Of a stretch of DNA of 64,000 bases, positions 15,952-25,159 are shown one piece after another. Positions within the stretch are counted from its first letter, which is position 1. Every line of letters starts with the position of its first letter. The notes beneath the pieces were generated by a model, which saw only the letters and a list, made by a program, of their open reading frames with translations, was not told where the DNA came from and made no database searches. Source of the DNA: an uncultured Myxococcales bacterium (GTDB lineage Bacteria; Myxococcota_A; UBA9042); the NCBI GenBank assembly GCA_903840165.1, contig CAIMEY010000065.1:1-64000 (forward strand), in the 5' to 3' direction. The position numbers were made by a program, and so were the translations under genes.

Positions 15952-17118
15952 ATGGACAGTCACGATAAGCAGGTGATTCAGTTGCAATCGCGCATGGTTC
16001 CCGGTGCCAAGCACTTGGCTATTTGCCTGTGCGGCGGCGGCGCGACCGGGGCCGCCTATGAAGTGGGCGCGCTGGCGGCGCTCGAGCAGGAAGTGCCGGG
16101 CTTTAGCGCTAATCAATTCGGCACGTACATCGGCACCTCGGCCGGCGCCCTGATCGCGACCGCTTTGGCCTGTGGGGTTCCAGTGCAGCGGTTGCTCCAT
16201 GCCGCGACGACGGGCGACCGCTTCTTCGCCCCGAGCCGTTCGGACATCTATCGCGTCGATGTTCGTGAAACTGCATGGAAAGTCGGGCGTGTTGCTAGCG
16301 GCCTCTTTCGCCTGCTGCGCGCTGTGTCGCGCAACCCGCGGGAGACCTTGGCGCAGTCCGCACTCGTTGATTTCGCTTCGGCTTTACCCGACGGCCTGTT
16401 TTCCCTGCAACATTACATCGACTGGATCGATAGGTGGTTGCAACAGAATGGATTGCCAAGGTATTTCGATGGAGTTGGCCCTCGTCTGCTGATCACCGCC
16501 AATGATCTCGATACGGGCCACCGCGAGGTCTTTGGTCGTGGCTGGCGGGTCAATGCGCGAATAGCTGAAGCGATAGGCGCATCTTCGGCAGTCCCCCTGT
16601 TCTTTGCGCCCGTGCGCATCGGCCAGCACGATTACTGCGATGGCGGCACCGGGCGCGTGGCCCATGTCGACCTAGCCGCCGGCGCGAGTCATGTCTTGAT
16701 TATCAATCCCGTGGTGCCGTGGAACCTCGAGCGACGCAAGCGCGATCTGCAGGCGGATGACGCTGACATTTTGGCGGACAGCCTGACCCGCATCCGTGCC
16801 CGCGGCATGATCGGCATTTGGAACCAGAGCTTCCGCATGTCCAACAACGTAAAATTGCACATGAGTCTTCGCCGCTTTCGTGCCGACCGCCCCGAAGTGG
16901 CGATGGCCTTGCTGGAACCCGATGAGCGCGATGAAACCCTGTTTGTGACCAACCCGATGAATACGCAAGCCCGTGCCCGCATTGCGCAACATGCGTTTGC
17001 GACCACGGTGGCCCGCATCCGCCAGGGGGACCCAGCCCTGGTGGCCGTGTGCCAGGGACTGTCCGATGCGCACCGACTCGATGGCTTGAAGAGGCCCTCA
17101 GGACACCTCGGCGGTTGA
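15952..17118 (+). CDS. Patatin-like phospholipase
   Basis: The protein has 388 residues. It shows the patatin blocks: the oxyanion-hole loop CGGGATGAAYEVG, the nucleophile elbow GTSAG and the catalytic Asp in YCDGGTG. These define a Ser-Asp dyad lipid acyl hydrolase. No clear signal peptide or membrane segment is present, so a cytoplasmic, injected or peripheral enzyme is possible. The ATG at 15952 is preceded by GAGG eight bases upstream; an in-frame earlier start at 15823 lacks this. The gene diverges from the amidohydrolase lipoprotein. Confidence 0.88.
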   Translation: MDSHDKQVIQLQSRMVPGAKHLAICLCGGGATGAAYEVGALAALEQEVPGFSANQFGTYIGTSAGALIATALACGVPVQRLLHAATTGDRFFAPSRSDIYRVDVRETAWKVGRVASGLFRLLRAVSRNPRETLAQSALVDFASALPDGLFSLQHYIDWIDRWLQQNGLPRYFDGVGPRLLITANDLDTGHREVFGRGWRVNARIAEAIGASSAVPLFFAPVRIGQHDYCDGGTGRVAHVDLAAGASHVLIINPVVPWNLERRKRDLQADDADILADSLTRIRARGMIGIWNQSFRMSNNVKLHMSLRRFRADRPEVAMALLEPDERDETLFVTNPMNTQARARIAQHAFATTVARIRQGDPALVAVCQGLSDAHRLDGLKRPSGHLGG

Positions 17119-17125
17119 GGTGTCC
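17101..17125 (+). terminator. Perfect hairpin overlapping the patatin gene's stop codon
   Basis: GGACACCTC (17101-17109) pairs with GAGGTGTCC (17117-17125) around a 7-base loop that contains the T of the TGA stop. There is no T-tract, so it may slow or protect the 3' end rather than be a classical terminator. Confidence 0.4.
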
Positions 17126-17249
17126 GCGCGGTTCCGTCCTGCAAGACCGAGGAGTACCTTGAAAGTACAGAGGTTCTGTCGCCATTGGCGCGCCGCGCTG
17201 CGATCACGGTTGGCCGCGTAGGAGCCACCCCGCGGGGTGCAAACAAGGA

Positions 17250-17279
17250 TTGGCAAATTCGCCCAAACTGCGCGATACT
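17250..17279 (+). promoter_or_regulatory. Candidate sigma70-type promoter for the Kazal-like lipoprotein
   Basis: TTGGCA (17250-17255) and GATACT (17274-17279) are separated by 18 bases, about 118 bases before the ATG at 17397. Both hexamers resemble the consensus; nothing else supports it. Confidence 0.35.
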
Positions 17280-17396
17280 GACACAATCTGCGCCGGGACC
17301 GACGTGTGGCGGTCCAGCTTGATCCGCACCCGCGCACCAAAAACCTGAAAGTTCTTGCAACGATTGCGCCCGTGCCGGTGCAACGCGAGGCTGACG

Positions 17397-18821
17397 ATGA
17401 CCCTGCAGTTTGGCAACCGATGGACATCCCTGGGCCTGTGTTTAGGCTTAAGTCTCAGCTCTTTTGCTGCCGTAGGCTGCAGCAGCACAAAGACGCCAGT
17501 GACCAACACCAGCGATACGGCTGAAGACCCTGACGCCACCGACCCCGATGCAGCGGCCGATGCCAACGGTGATGCCAAGACACAGCCGGACTCAGCGGCC
17601 GCGGATGGCGACACGCAGGTCACGCCCGGTGATGCGCAACCTAGTGATACTGCATTGCAAGATGCCGATGTGACGACCCCTGGCGACAGCACGGGCAGCG
17701 TAGATACCGACTCGGGCGACACGGGCGTGGGCGATGTCGACGGCGGCGCGACGCCTGACATTGTCAAAGGAAAATCGTTGCCTTTGGATGAATCCTGCGC
17801 CGGCCCCGCATCGATGAGTGACAAGATTCGCTGCCAAAACTGCAGCAAGTGCGGCAAGTTGGGTAATGGCATTTGCGTAAGCGGCAAGACCTATCAGAAC
17901 GATTGCTTCGCGATTTGCGACCTGCAAGCCTATGATTATCCAGGCAGCTTGGTCATGGACCCCAATCCCTGCCCGACCTGCGCCAAGTGCATCGGCGCCA
18001 CCGGCAATGACCTCAAGCCCGCCTGCGTGACCCTCAAGAACAATCAGCAGGTCAATGTCCCCCAAATGTGCGAAGCCAGCTGCGCCGATTTCAAGCCCAA
18101 GACCGATGGTTCGCCGACGGTAACCCTTGGCGCCTGCAAGACAAAGTGCCTCGCTAAGTGCAACACCAACTTGCCGCAGCCCGTGTGCGCCAAGGAAGAC
18201 GGTCAAACCTACTGGTCCGAATGTGCCATGGAAAACTGCGACTTGGACGGGTGCTTCCTGACGTCCATGTCCGCGACCTGCGCCAACGGCAAGATGACCA
18301 AGGAGTGCGACGGCGCTTGCTTTGACCCGACCGCCGACGTCGGCTGCGCGCCCAGCGAGTGCGCACCCACCTGCGCGATCAAGACCGTGGGCGGCACTGA
18401 CACGGGCGTCACCTACCGCAGCCAATGCGTGGCCAAGGCCAATGGCGCCAAAGTCTTGACGTGCGACGGACTTGCCCCCACGGCCAAGGACCAATGCAGC
18501 GCCACGATGTACAACCCGCACGGCTGCTGTGATGGCGTGTACTACGACGGCAATAACAAGAATCCCGTTTGCTATTCACACCCCAGCGCCGTGGCCGGCA
18601 AGGATGACTGGGTCACCTTCTTTAGCCCGGCAGAGTTCGATTGCCTGACGGCGGGCGACAATACGTGGACCAAGCAGCACGACGGCGTTTGCGTCGGTCA
18701 CTGCCCGGACACCGTCAAGTACGTCTGCGGCACCGGCGACGGGGCGACCTACCTCAATGCCTGCGAAGCCATCTGGTACAACGACGAGAACTTCAATTAC
18801 AGCGACGGTCCCTGCAAGTAA
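17397..18821 (+). CDS. Lipoprotein with Kazal-like Cys-rich domains
   Basis: The protein has 474 residues. A signal peptide with lipobox AVGC followed by Ser is succeeded by a long Asp/Thr/Ala linker (about residues 30-125). The rest is a series of Cys-rich modules. At least three match the Kazal core, for example PVCAKEDGQTYWSEC and YVCGTGDGATYLNAC (pattern VC..DG.TY...C), and others are variants (VCVSGKTYQNDC-like). Kazal domains are serine-protease inhibitors, so a surface inhibitor or adhesin is a reasonable inference. ATG at 17397 has GAGG seven bases upstream and gives a clean signal peptide. The gene converges with cysN. Confidence 0.82.
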   Translation: MTLQFGNRWTSLGLCLGLSLSSFAAVGCSSTKTPVTNTSDTAEDPDATDPDAAADANGDAKTQPDSAAADGDTQVTPGDAQPSDTALQDADVTTPGDSTGSVDTDSGDTGVGDVDGGATPDIVKGKSLPLDESCAGPASMSDKIRCQNCSKCGKLGNGICVSGKTYQNDCFAICDLQAYDYPGSLVMDPNPCPTCAKCIGATGNDLKPACVTLKNNQQVNVPQMCEASCADFKPKTDGSPTVTLGACKTKCLAKCNTNLPQPVCAKEDGQTYWSECAMENCDLDGCFLTSMSATCANGKMTKECDGACFDPTADVGCAPSECAPTCAIKTVGGTDTGVTYRSQCVAKANGAKVLTCDGLAPTAKDQCSATMYNPHGCCDGVYYDGNNKNPVCYSHPSAVAGKDDWVTFFSPAEFDCLTAGDNTWTKQHDGVCVGHCPDTVKYVCGTGDGATYLNACEAIWYNDENFNYSDGPCK

Positions 18822-18885
18822 GGGCTGTTCCTGAGTTTTCTCTGCGAGAGACCTGCCGAGCCAGTTCTTGGGCTTGGGCAATTCC

Positions 18886-18946
18886 CCCTGGAAACGACAA
18901 GCAAACGCTGTATCTCCAACCCGCATGGAACTTCGGGTCGAGGTAC
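18886..18946 (-). repeat. Dispersed 61-bp repeat, copy B
   Basis: Read on the minus strand it matches copy A at 10848-10908. It begins at the last base of the cysN stop codon and fills most of the 124-base gap between two convergent genes. The ACCCG/CGGGT hairpin is preserved. Its position suggests a 3'-end element, but copy A is not at the end of a gene. Confidence 0.7.
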
Positions 18947-20718
18947 TAGATGCCCTCGCCGGCTCCCATGACTCGGTTGGTTGCAAAAAATCCTTTGTCT
19001 ACAAGAAATTGGATGATGTGCTGGGCTCCTGCTTCCGCGTCCTCTGCGGCGACCTTCAATGCCCCATTTGCCGCCCCTAGGTGGGGCAGATCGGCGGTGG
19101 CATGAACGAGGAACTGCGCAAAATCTTCTTGGGCAAGGCCATCTTGTAAAGTCAGTCGGGTTGGCTCCCCTGCTGGACCGCCGCAGATTACAACCACAAT
19201 TCCCGCCTCAAGCAGGAGCGAACAAAGGCCTTGGAGACGGTTTGCTGCCGCCGGGTCAAGCGAGTTCCCAGTAATTTCAATGATTTCCCGTTCCAAGGGT
19301 CGAAGAACCTGAACGCCGCGTTGCCAGAGCCGACGGGCCAAGGCATCGGCCACCTGCGCTGTGGAGTCAACGTTGGGTCCATCCATCCATAAAATCATAG
19401 ATTTATGACCGAAATGGTGTTCGCGGCTGTGTCGATCCAAAGCCACTGCCGCGCTTGGCGTCAGCACTGCGGGCTGCTGCGCGCACACTAGACCCGCCGC
19501 AACCGTGGCATTGGTCAGCGGATCGATGACGATGAAACTGCCCGTGCGGCGATGATCTTGGTAGGCATCGAGTACGAGCGATTGCGCCGCTTGCAGATGA
19601 ACCCGACCAATTTCATTGAGTTGTAGCGTAGTTGTCGGTTCTTCCTCCAAGGAATTGACGTCGAGGCGATGCGCAACCCCGGTCACCCACGCTCGAAGCG
19701 TCCGCGTGGTGTGCTTGATGAGGTAGGGGCGGCCCAAGGCCAGCGGTTGACTGTCCATCCACACCAGATGCGCATCAAAATCTTTACGAATCCAGGGGTT
19801 CTTCTGCGGATCGACCGTGTCGTGGACCAGCAGGTCACCGCGGGAAAGGTCGATCTCGTCCTCTAGGATCAGCGTAACCGATTGCGGCGACTCAGCTTGA
19901 GCAATCGGGCCAGAAAACGTATCAATACGTGCGATTTTGCTTCTTGTACCAGCCGGCAAAGCGACCACGGCGTCGCCCACGCCAACGATGCCCGAGGTGA
20001 TTTGTCCCGCAAAACCGCGGTATTCCGAGTTGGGGCGGATGACGTACTGCACCGGGAAACGCAAGGCCGTATGGTTCTCATCGGCACCGACATCGACCAT
20101 TTCCAAGTGTTCTAGCAGTGTTGGACCGGTGAACCACGGCATATTGATGCTCGCCGTGACCACGTTGTCGCCCAGCAGAGCCGAAAGGGGCACGAACTGC
20201 ACATCGGTCAGGCCCAGCTTGAGGCAGAATGGCGCAAAATCATCGACAATTTCAGTGAATCGCTGCGCGCTCCAGCCAACAAGGTCCATCTTGTTGACGG
20301 CGATGACTAGGTGCTTGATGCCGAGCAAGGCCGCGATAAAGGTATGGCGTCGCGACTGCACCAGAGGACCATGGCGGGCATCAATCAACACAATCGCGAG
20401 GTTGGCCGTCGAGCTGCCGGTCGCCATGTTGCGCGTGTATTGTTCATGGCCCGGCGTGTCGGCGATGATGAATTTCCGTTTGGGCGTCGCGAAGTAGCGG
20501 TAGGCAACGTCAATGGTGATGCCTTGTTCCCGCTCAGCGCGCAGGCCATCGGTTAGCAAGGACAAATCGACCGGGCCCGCCGCGCGGTTGACGGTGGCGC
20601 GGGTGATTGCCTCGAGTTGGTCCTCAAAAACACCTTTGGAATCATAAAGAAGGCGACCGATCAGCGTTGACTTGCCGTCGTCCACTGAGCCCGCAGTCGC
20701 AAAGCGTAATAAATCCAT
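18946..20718 (-). CDS. cysN: Sulfate adenylyltransferase subunit 1 (CysN) with a degenerate, probably inactive CysC domain
   Basis: The protein has 590 residues. The N-terminal GTPase has all its motifs: AGSVDDGKST (P-loop, residues 9-18), DTPGHEQY and NKMDLVGW. Domains II and III of the CysN type follow. With CysD it makes adenosine 5'-phosphosulfate from sulfate and ATP, driven by GTP. From about residue 432 (HHFGHKSMILWMDGP) the sequence continues as an APS-kinase (CysC) domain as in CysNC fusions. There the P-loop, normally GLSGSGKST, reads GPNVDSTAQ. The DGDNxR and ISP motifs are also lost, and the domain is about 30-40 residues short. So APS-kinase activity is not expected here. It lies 72 bases after cysD on the same strand. 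Confidence 0.92.
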   Translation of the reverse strand: MDLLRFATAGSVDDGKSTLIGRLLYDSKGVFEDQLEAITRATVNRAAGPVDLSLLTDGLRAEREQGITIDVAYRYFATPKRKFIIADTPGHEQYTRNMATGSSTANLAIVLIDARHGPLVQSRRHTFIAALLGIKHLVIAVNKMDLVGWSAQRFTEIVDDFAPFCLKLGLTDVQFVPLSALLGDNVVTASINMPWFTGPTLLEHLEMVDVGADENHTALRFPVQYVIRPNSEYRGFAGQITSGIVGVGDAVVALPAGTRSKIARIDTFSGPIAQAESPQSVTLILEDEIDLSRGDLLVHDTVDPQKNPWIRKDFDAHLVWMDSQPLALGRPYLIKHTTRTLRAWVTGVAHRLDVNSLEEEPTTTLQLNEIGRVHLQAAQSLVLDAYQDHRRTGSFIVIDPLTNATVAAGLVCAQQPAVLTPSAAVALDRHSREHHFGHKSMILWMDGPNVDSTAQVADALARRLWQRGVQVLRPLEREIIEITGNSLDPAAANRLQGLCSLLLEAGIVVVICGGPAGEPTRLTLQDGLAQEDFAQFLVHATADLPHLGAANGALKVAAEDAEAGAQHIIQFLVDKGFFATNRVMGAGEGI

Positions 20719-20790
20719 GAGTTGGTCCAGTACAGGCGGTGCGGAAGGGGCCTTGTTGACGCAAAGCGGTGCAGGGTTGGCGGCACGACG

Positions 20791-21684
20791 TTAGAAGTAG
20801 CCCGCTCTTTTCCGATCCTCCATGGAGGCCTCGCTGACCTGGTCATCGACACGGGTGGCGCCGCGCTCGGTCACGCGCGTAACGGCCGTTTCCTTAATTA
20901 CATCAAGGGCATGGGCGGCTGAACTCTCGATGCAGGCCGTGCACGTCGCATCGCCGACCGTACGAAATCGAACCGTTCGTAATTGTGGGGTTTCATCGGC
21001 CTGAGCCGGCAAAAGCGGCGATATCGGCAGGACCATGCCCTTGCGGATGACGGTCGATCGCTGATGCGCATAGTAAATGCTTGGAATTGCAAGCGCTTCG
21101 GCATGGATGTGCTGCCAGATGTCGAGCTCAGTCCAGTTACTGATCGGAAAAACCCGAATCTGTTCGCCAGGATGGATGCGACCATTGTAGATCGACCATA
21201 GCTCAGGCCTCTGGTTCTTGGGGTCCCACTGGCCGTGCTGGTCGCGAAACGAGAAAATCCGTTCCTTGGCGCGGGCTTTCTCTTCGTCGCGCCGGGCACC
21301 GCCAAAAATCGCGTCGAACCTAAACTCGGCGATGGCATCCAGAAGCGTAGGAATCTGCATTCGATTGCGGGAATTGTCTTGCCCTGCCTTTTCGACGATG
21401 CGCCCGGCGTCCAGGCTGTCTTGCACTGACCGGATGATCAGGCGTTCGCCCAGCTCAGCAGCACGAAAGTCCCGAAACTCAATCACTTCCTTAAAGTTGT
21501 GCCCGGTATCGATGTGCAGCAGCGGAAAAGGAAAGCGTCCGGGACGAAAGGCTTTTTCCGCCAGTCTGAGCAAGACGATCGAATCCTTGCCTCCGGAAAA
21601 CAGCAGACAGGGCCGCTCAAACTCCGCGGCTACTTCGCGCAGGATGTGAATACTTTCAGATTCCAAGGCCTCCAAATGCGTCAT
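20791..21684 (-). CDS. cysD: Sulfate adenylyltransferase subunit 2
   Basis: The protein has 297 residues. It has the PP-loop ATP-pyrophosphatase motif LLFSGGKDSIVLLRLA near residue 30 and the family blocks HIDTGHNF, RDEEKARAKERIFSFRD and FPISNWTELDIWQHI. It catalyses ATP sulfurylation as a partner of CysN, which follows on the same strand. The ATG at 21684 has GAGG eight bases upstream. No sulfite or APS reductase gene is next to the pair in this window. Confidence 0.96.
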   Translation of the reverse strand: MTHLEALESESIHILREVAAEFERPCLLFSGGKDSIVLLRLAEKAFRPGRFPFPLLHIDTGHNFKEVIEFRDFRAAELGERLIIRSVQDSLDAGRIVEKAGQDNSRNRMQIPTLLDAIAEFRFDAIFGGARRDEEKARAKERIFSFRDQHGQWDPKNQRPELWSIYNGRIHPGEQIRVFPISNWTELDIWQHIHAEALAIPSIYYAHQRSTVIRKGMVLPISPLLPAQADETPQLRTVRFRTVGDATCTACIESSAAHALDVIKETAVTRVTERGATRVDDQVSEASMEDRKRAGYF

Positions 21685-21737
21685 CAAGGGACCTCTACCG
21701 GGCTCGAAGGGCGAAAGCCTCTTGAATTGTAGGGTTT

Positions 21738-24700
21738 TTACTTGACCCAGACGGCGACATTGTCGATGCCGAAACTCTCGTCATTGGCGGCCTGGTCCAG
21801 CAAACTGCCGGCCACCAAGGTCAGGGTCGCGGCGCTGTGGGCTCCGCTCCAGTCGATGGGCCAGTTCTCGTCATACCAAGTGGGTACGGCGGCGCCGCAG
21901 ACATTGGTGCCGTTGCCTAAGTAGCCGACTTTGCTCCAGACTTGAGCGCCGTCGACTTTGAGGTAGGCTGTCTCGTTGTCCCAGCTGTCAATTCTCAAAT
22001 AATTCAAGGTGATATGCGCAGTCGTATGGCTTGGCAGCGGCGTGTAGCCCTTGGAGACAAAGCTGCCCGAAATGACGTTGTAACCGCCGAGAATGCTTCC
22101 CCAAGCGCCACAACTGCTCAAGGTTGCGCCGCTCCAGCCCTGCACCGTGCTGTCAAACGTGTCCGAACCCACCAAGGTCCAGCCACCGCCGGTCATATCG
22201 CAATAATATTGGGCTTTTGCGAGGGGCCCAGCGCCGTCAATATCCAGCCACCAACTGCCCGATGCAGACGCCGGATTTGCTTTGTAAATCTGCAGACAGG
22301 ACGCGGCTGGCGCATCGGCACCGCCGATCAGGGCACAGGCCACGCCATTGCCGCTGTAGCCCGCCTTGCAGGCGCAGGAGAAGCTACCGACGGCATTTGT
22401 GCACGTTGCGTTCACACTGCAACCGCCGTTATTTAGGAGGCATTCGTTGACATCGGTGCAGGTCTTGCCATCGCCCGTGTAGCCACTGGCGCAGGCGCAT
22501 GAGGAGCTGCCCGGGGCGTTCGTGCAGATCGCGTTTGCGCTGCAACCTCCGTTATTTGTGAGGCATTCGTTGATATCGGTGCAGGTCTTGCCATCGCCGC
22601 TGTAGCCCGCCTTGCAGGCACAACTGGAGGAGCCGGGGCTATTGGTGCAGGTGGCGGTCGCGCTGCAACCTCCGTTATTTATTAAGCATTCGTTGATATC
22701 GGTGCAGGTCTTGCCATCGCCCGAGTAGCCACTGGCGCAAGCGCAGGTATAGCTGCCAACCGTGTTTGTGCAGGAAGCTTTTGCGTCGCAAGAGGCTGTT
22801 TTCGTAGCACATTCGTCGATATCAGTGCATTGCAAACCGTTGCCGGCAAAGCCACTGTTGCAGGCGCAGGTGAAGGCGCCTGGTGTGTTGGTGCAAAGGG
22901 CGTTGCTGTTGCAGTTGTCTGTTTTTGCGGCGCATTCGTCGATGTCCGCGCAGGTTTTGCCATCGCCTTGATAGCCCGCGATGCAGGTGCAACTGAGGCT
23001 GCCAGGGAGGTTCTTGCACGCGGCCATGCTGCTGCAACCACCGTTATTAACAAGGCATTCGTTGACATCGCTGCAGCTGACGCCATCGCCCGCATAGCCG
23101 CTGTTGCAAGCGCAGTTGTAGCTCCCCGGTAGGTTGGAACACAAGGCATTTGCATCGCAAGGGCTTGGATTGCTAGCGCATTCATCCACGTCGTTGCAGA
23201 TCTTGCCATCGCCGCTGTAGCCCGGCTTGCAGGTGCATTGTGCAAGGGCCTCGGCGCCATAGCTGCAGGTCGCCGCGCTGTCGCACCCGGCACCGCCAGT
23301 GGTGCAGGTGTCCTCAAACAACTTGAAATTGCGAATAAACCATCCAGTGCCGCTGACGCCACAGGCCGATTCGAAGCGCAACCGGACTTCAATGGGGCCG
23401 GCGCTCAGGGGCAGGCTTATCGTGCTAAAACTCAGTGAGCCGGCATCGATGCTGGCGACTTTCTGCCACGGCCCGGTCGGGCTGTTGCGCGTCAGGACGG
23501 AGGCCAAACTGGCTGGGGGCCACTGGCCAGCAGAATCAAAGCTAAGTATTAATGACGACTTGCCTGATGGGAGATACCACGGCGAAGTCAGCACGGCAAT
23601 GCCGCCGTCTAGGCACTGTAAGTCCTTGCCGCCATTGGCTTGTAGCACGCAGCCGCTGACATCGGCACTAAGCCCCATGGCGGGGGCAACGCGAAAGGCC
23701 AACTGCCCAGGCGTAGCGAAGGCTGGCGGATCGCCAAACTGCCACTGGTCTAAGCCTGCTTGACCACAAGAGAATTCCTGAACGATGGGCACGGCTTGAC
23801 TACCGCAATCGGCGGCCGTCGTGTGGGTACAGCCGCTAGCCGGATCGCAGGCATCGGCCGTACAAGCGTAGCCATCATCGCAGGATAGCGGTGTTCCGGC
23901 GCACAGAGGGCCGAGGCAGGCGTCTTCGCCCGTGCAAGCGTTGCCATCGTCGCAAAGGCCAACCTGCGTGGCGTTTTGGCAGCCAGTCGCTGGGGCGCAC
24001 GTGTCGACCGTGCAAGGCAAATTGTCGTTACAGTTCAAATCCTTGCCCTGGCAGGAGCCGGCCGTGCACTGGTCGCCGACGCTGCAGAGCGAACCGTCGT
24101 CGCAGGCTGCATCATTAGCCGTGGACGTGCAGCCGGTGGCGGGCAAACAACTGTCGTTTGTGCAAGGGTTTTTGTCGTCGCACACCACCGCTACGCCTTT
24201 GCAGCCTTGGGGAGTCCAAATGTCCCCTTGGCTGCAGGCGTCGCCGTCGTCACAGGGGCCCGATTTGGCAGTGTGTACGCAGCCTTTGCTGCCGTCGCAG
24301 CTGTCGTCGGTGCTGGCGTCTTGGTCGTTGCATAGGGCCGCGCTGTCCGGGGTCCCTTCGTCGACGTTGCCATCGCAATTGTCATCTAAACCATTGCAGA
24401 TTTCGCTCTGAGGCTGGGGGCTGCTGCAGGCGCTCAGGCCTTCTGCCTGGCAGATACGTTGCCCGATGCAGCCCACGCCTAGGGGGACGTTCTCGGCCAC
24501 CTTGTCTGAAACCGCGCGACAAGTTGTGGTTTTTTGCGCAAGGATAGCCGCCGGACTGCAACTGCAACTGCCAGAACTGGGCCAGCAGCGGCTGCCAGCA
24601 ACCCCTTCGATCGACACGGTTGGTTTGCAGGCAAAGCCTTCTGGACAAAGCGAATTGGCCCCACAGGCCGGTGCGCAGAACTGTTCACTGCCGGGGCCGC

Positions 24701-25157
24701 CGCTAGCGACACAGGCGGCGTCCAGGGGTCCAATGGCGCAACTGCTTGAATGAAGACAGGGATCGCAGGCTGTTGGCCACTGAGCCACGCACAAGTTGGC
24801 GACTTGCTTGGGTTGGCCGGATTGGTCGACTTTGGACAAGGCGGTGCAGGCAAACCCTTGAGGGCATTGGCCATCTACGCAAGGCGCCGCACAGCGTTTG
24901 CCTGTGCTGGTGGCGATGCAGGCGCTGCTGGCCGCGCAATTGCTGTCGTTCTGGCAGGAGCAGCCGGCCCCGCCGGGACACGAGTTGGCATCGCTGGTTG
25001 CGTCGGCGCTGCTGGCATCGCTGACAGCGGGGCTGGTCGGCGTGCTGGCACCGCATTGGGCCAGCAGGCCCAGCACGGCCAAGCAAGCTAGGCGGAGGAT
25101 CGCCGCCGTTAAGGGCGCTCTGCGGGGTGAAGAACTACGCATCGCCAGCGATTTCAT
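21738..25157 (-). CDS. Cys-rich lipoprotein with EGF-like tandem repeats and a fibrinogen-like C-terminal domain
   Basis: The protein has 1,139 residues from the ATG at 25157, two bases after the stop of the upstream gene, so the two genes are coupled. The lipobox is LAQC followed by Gly. The shared N-terminal Cys module (about 45-235) ends in CNGLDDNCDGNVDEG (MopE-like). CDDGNPCT-type repeats and a beta-sandwich domain (about 450-620) follow. Then come one EGF-like and seven calcium-binding EGF-like modules (each starting D[IV][DN]EC). The C-terminus (about 950-1139) has the motif YYCDMTGGGWTLVGSD, seen at the start of fibrinogen-related domains, with a DUF-like jelly-roll after it. It looks like a multidomain surface adhesin. 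CysD follows 53 bases downstream on the same strand. Confidence 0.88.
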   Translation of the reverse strand: MKSLAMRSSSPRRAPLTAAILRLACLAVLGLLAQCGASTPTSPAVSDASSADATSDANSCPGGAGCSCQNDSNCAASSACIATSTGKRCAAPCVDGQCPQGFACTALSKVDQSGQPKQVANLCVAQWPTACDPCLHSSSCAIGPLDAACVASGGPGSEQFCAPACGANSLCPEGFACKPTVSIEGVAGSRCWPSSGSCSCSPAAILAQKTTTCRAVSDKVAENVPLGVGCIGQRICQAEGLSACSSPQPQSEICNGLDDNCDGNVDEGTPDSAALCNDQDASTDDSCDGSKGCVHTAKSGPCDDGDACSQGDIWTPQGCKGVAVVCDDKNPCTNDSCLPATGCTSTANDAACDDGSLCSVGDQCTAGSCQGKDLNCNDNLPCTVDTCAPATGCQNATQVGLCDDGNACTGEDACLGPLCAGTPLSCDDGYACTADACDPASGCTHTTAADCGSQAVPIVQEFSCGQAGLDQWQFGDPPAFATPGQLAFRVAPAMGLSADVSGCVLQANGGKDLQCLDGGIAVLTSPWYLPSGKSSLILSFDSAGQWPPASLASVLTRNSPTGPWQKVASIDAGSLSFSTISLPLSAGPIEVRLRFESACGVSGTGWFIRNFKLFEDTCTTGGAGCDSAATCSYGAEALAQCTCKPGYSGDGKICNDVDECASNPSPCDANALCSNLPGSYNCACNSGYAGDGVSCSDVNECLVNNGGCSSMAACKNLPGSLSCTCIAGYQGDGKTCADIDECAAKTDNCNSNALCTNTPGAFTCACNSGFAGNGLQCTDIDECATKTASCDAKASCTNTVGSYTCACASGYSGDGKTCTDINECLINNGGCSATATCTNSPGSSSCACKAGYSGDGKTCTDINECLTNNGGCSANAICTNAPGSSSCACASGYTGDGKTCTDVNECLLNNGGCSVNATCTNAVGSFSCACKAGYSGNGVACALIGGADAPAASCLQIYKANPASASGSWWLDIDGAGPLAKAQYYCDMTGGGWTLVGSDTFDSTVQGWSGATLSSCGAWGSILGGYNVISGSFVSKGYTPLPSHTTAHITLNYLRIDSWDNETAYLKVDGAQVWSKVGYLGNGTNVCGAAVPTWYDENWPIDWSGAHSAATLTLVAGSLLDQAANDESFGIDNVAVWVK
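22340..23270 (-). repeat. In-gene tandem array of EGF-like units (about 123-126 bp each)
   Basis: Seven calcium-binding EGF modules plus one upstream EGF-like unit are encoded head to tail. The D[IV][DN]EC starts and the CACKAGYSGDGKTC-type ends are nearly identical between neighbouring units, so recombination between units could change their number. Confidence 0.85.
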
Positions 25158-25159
25158 GG

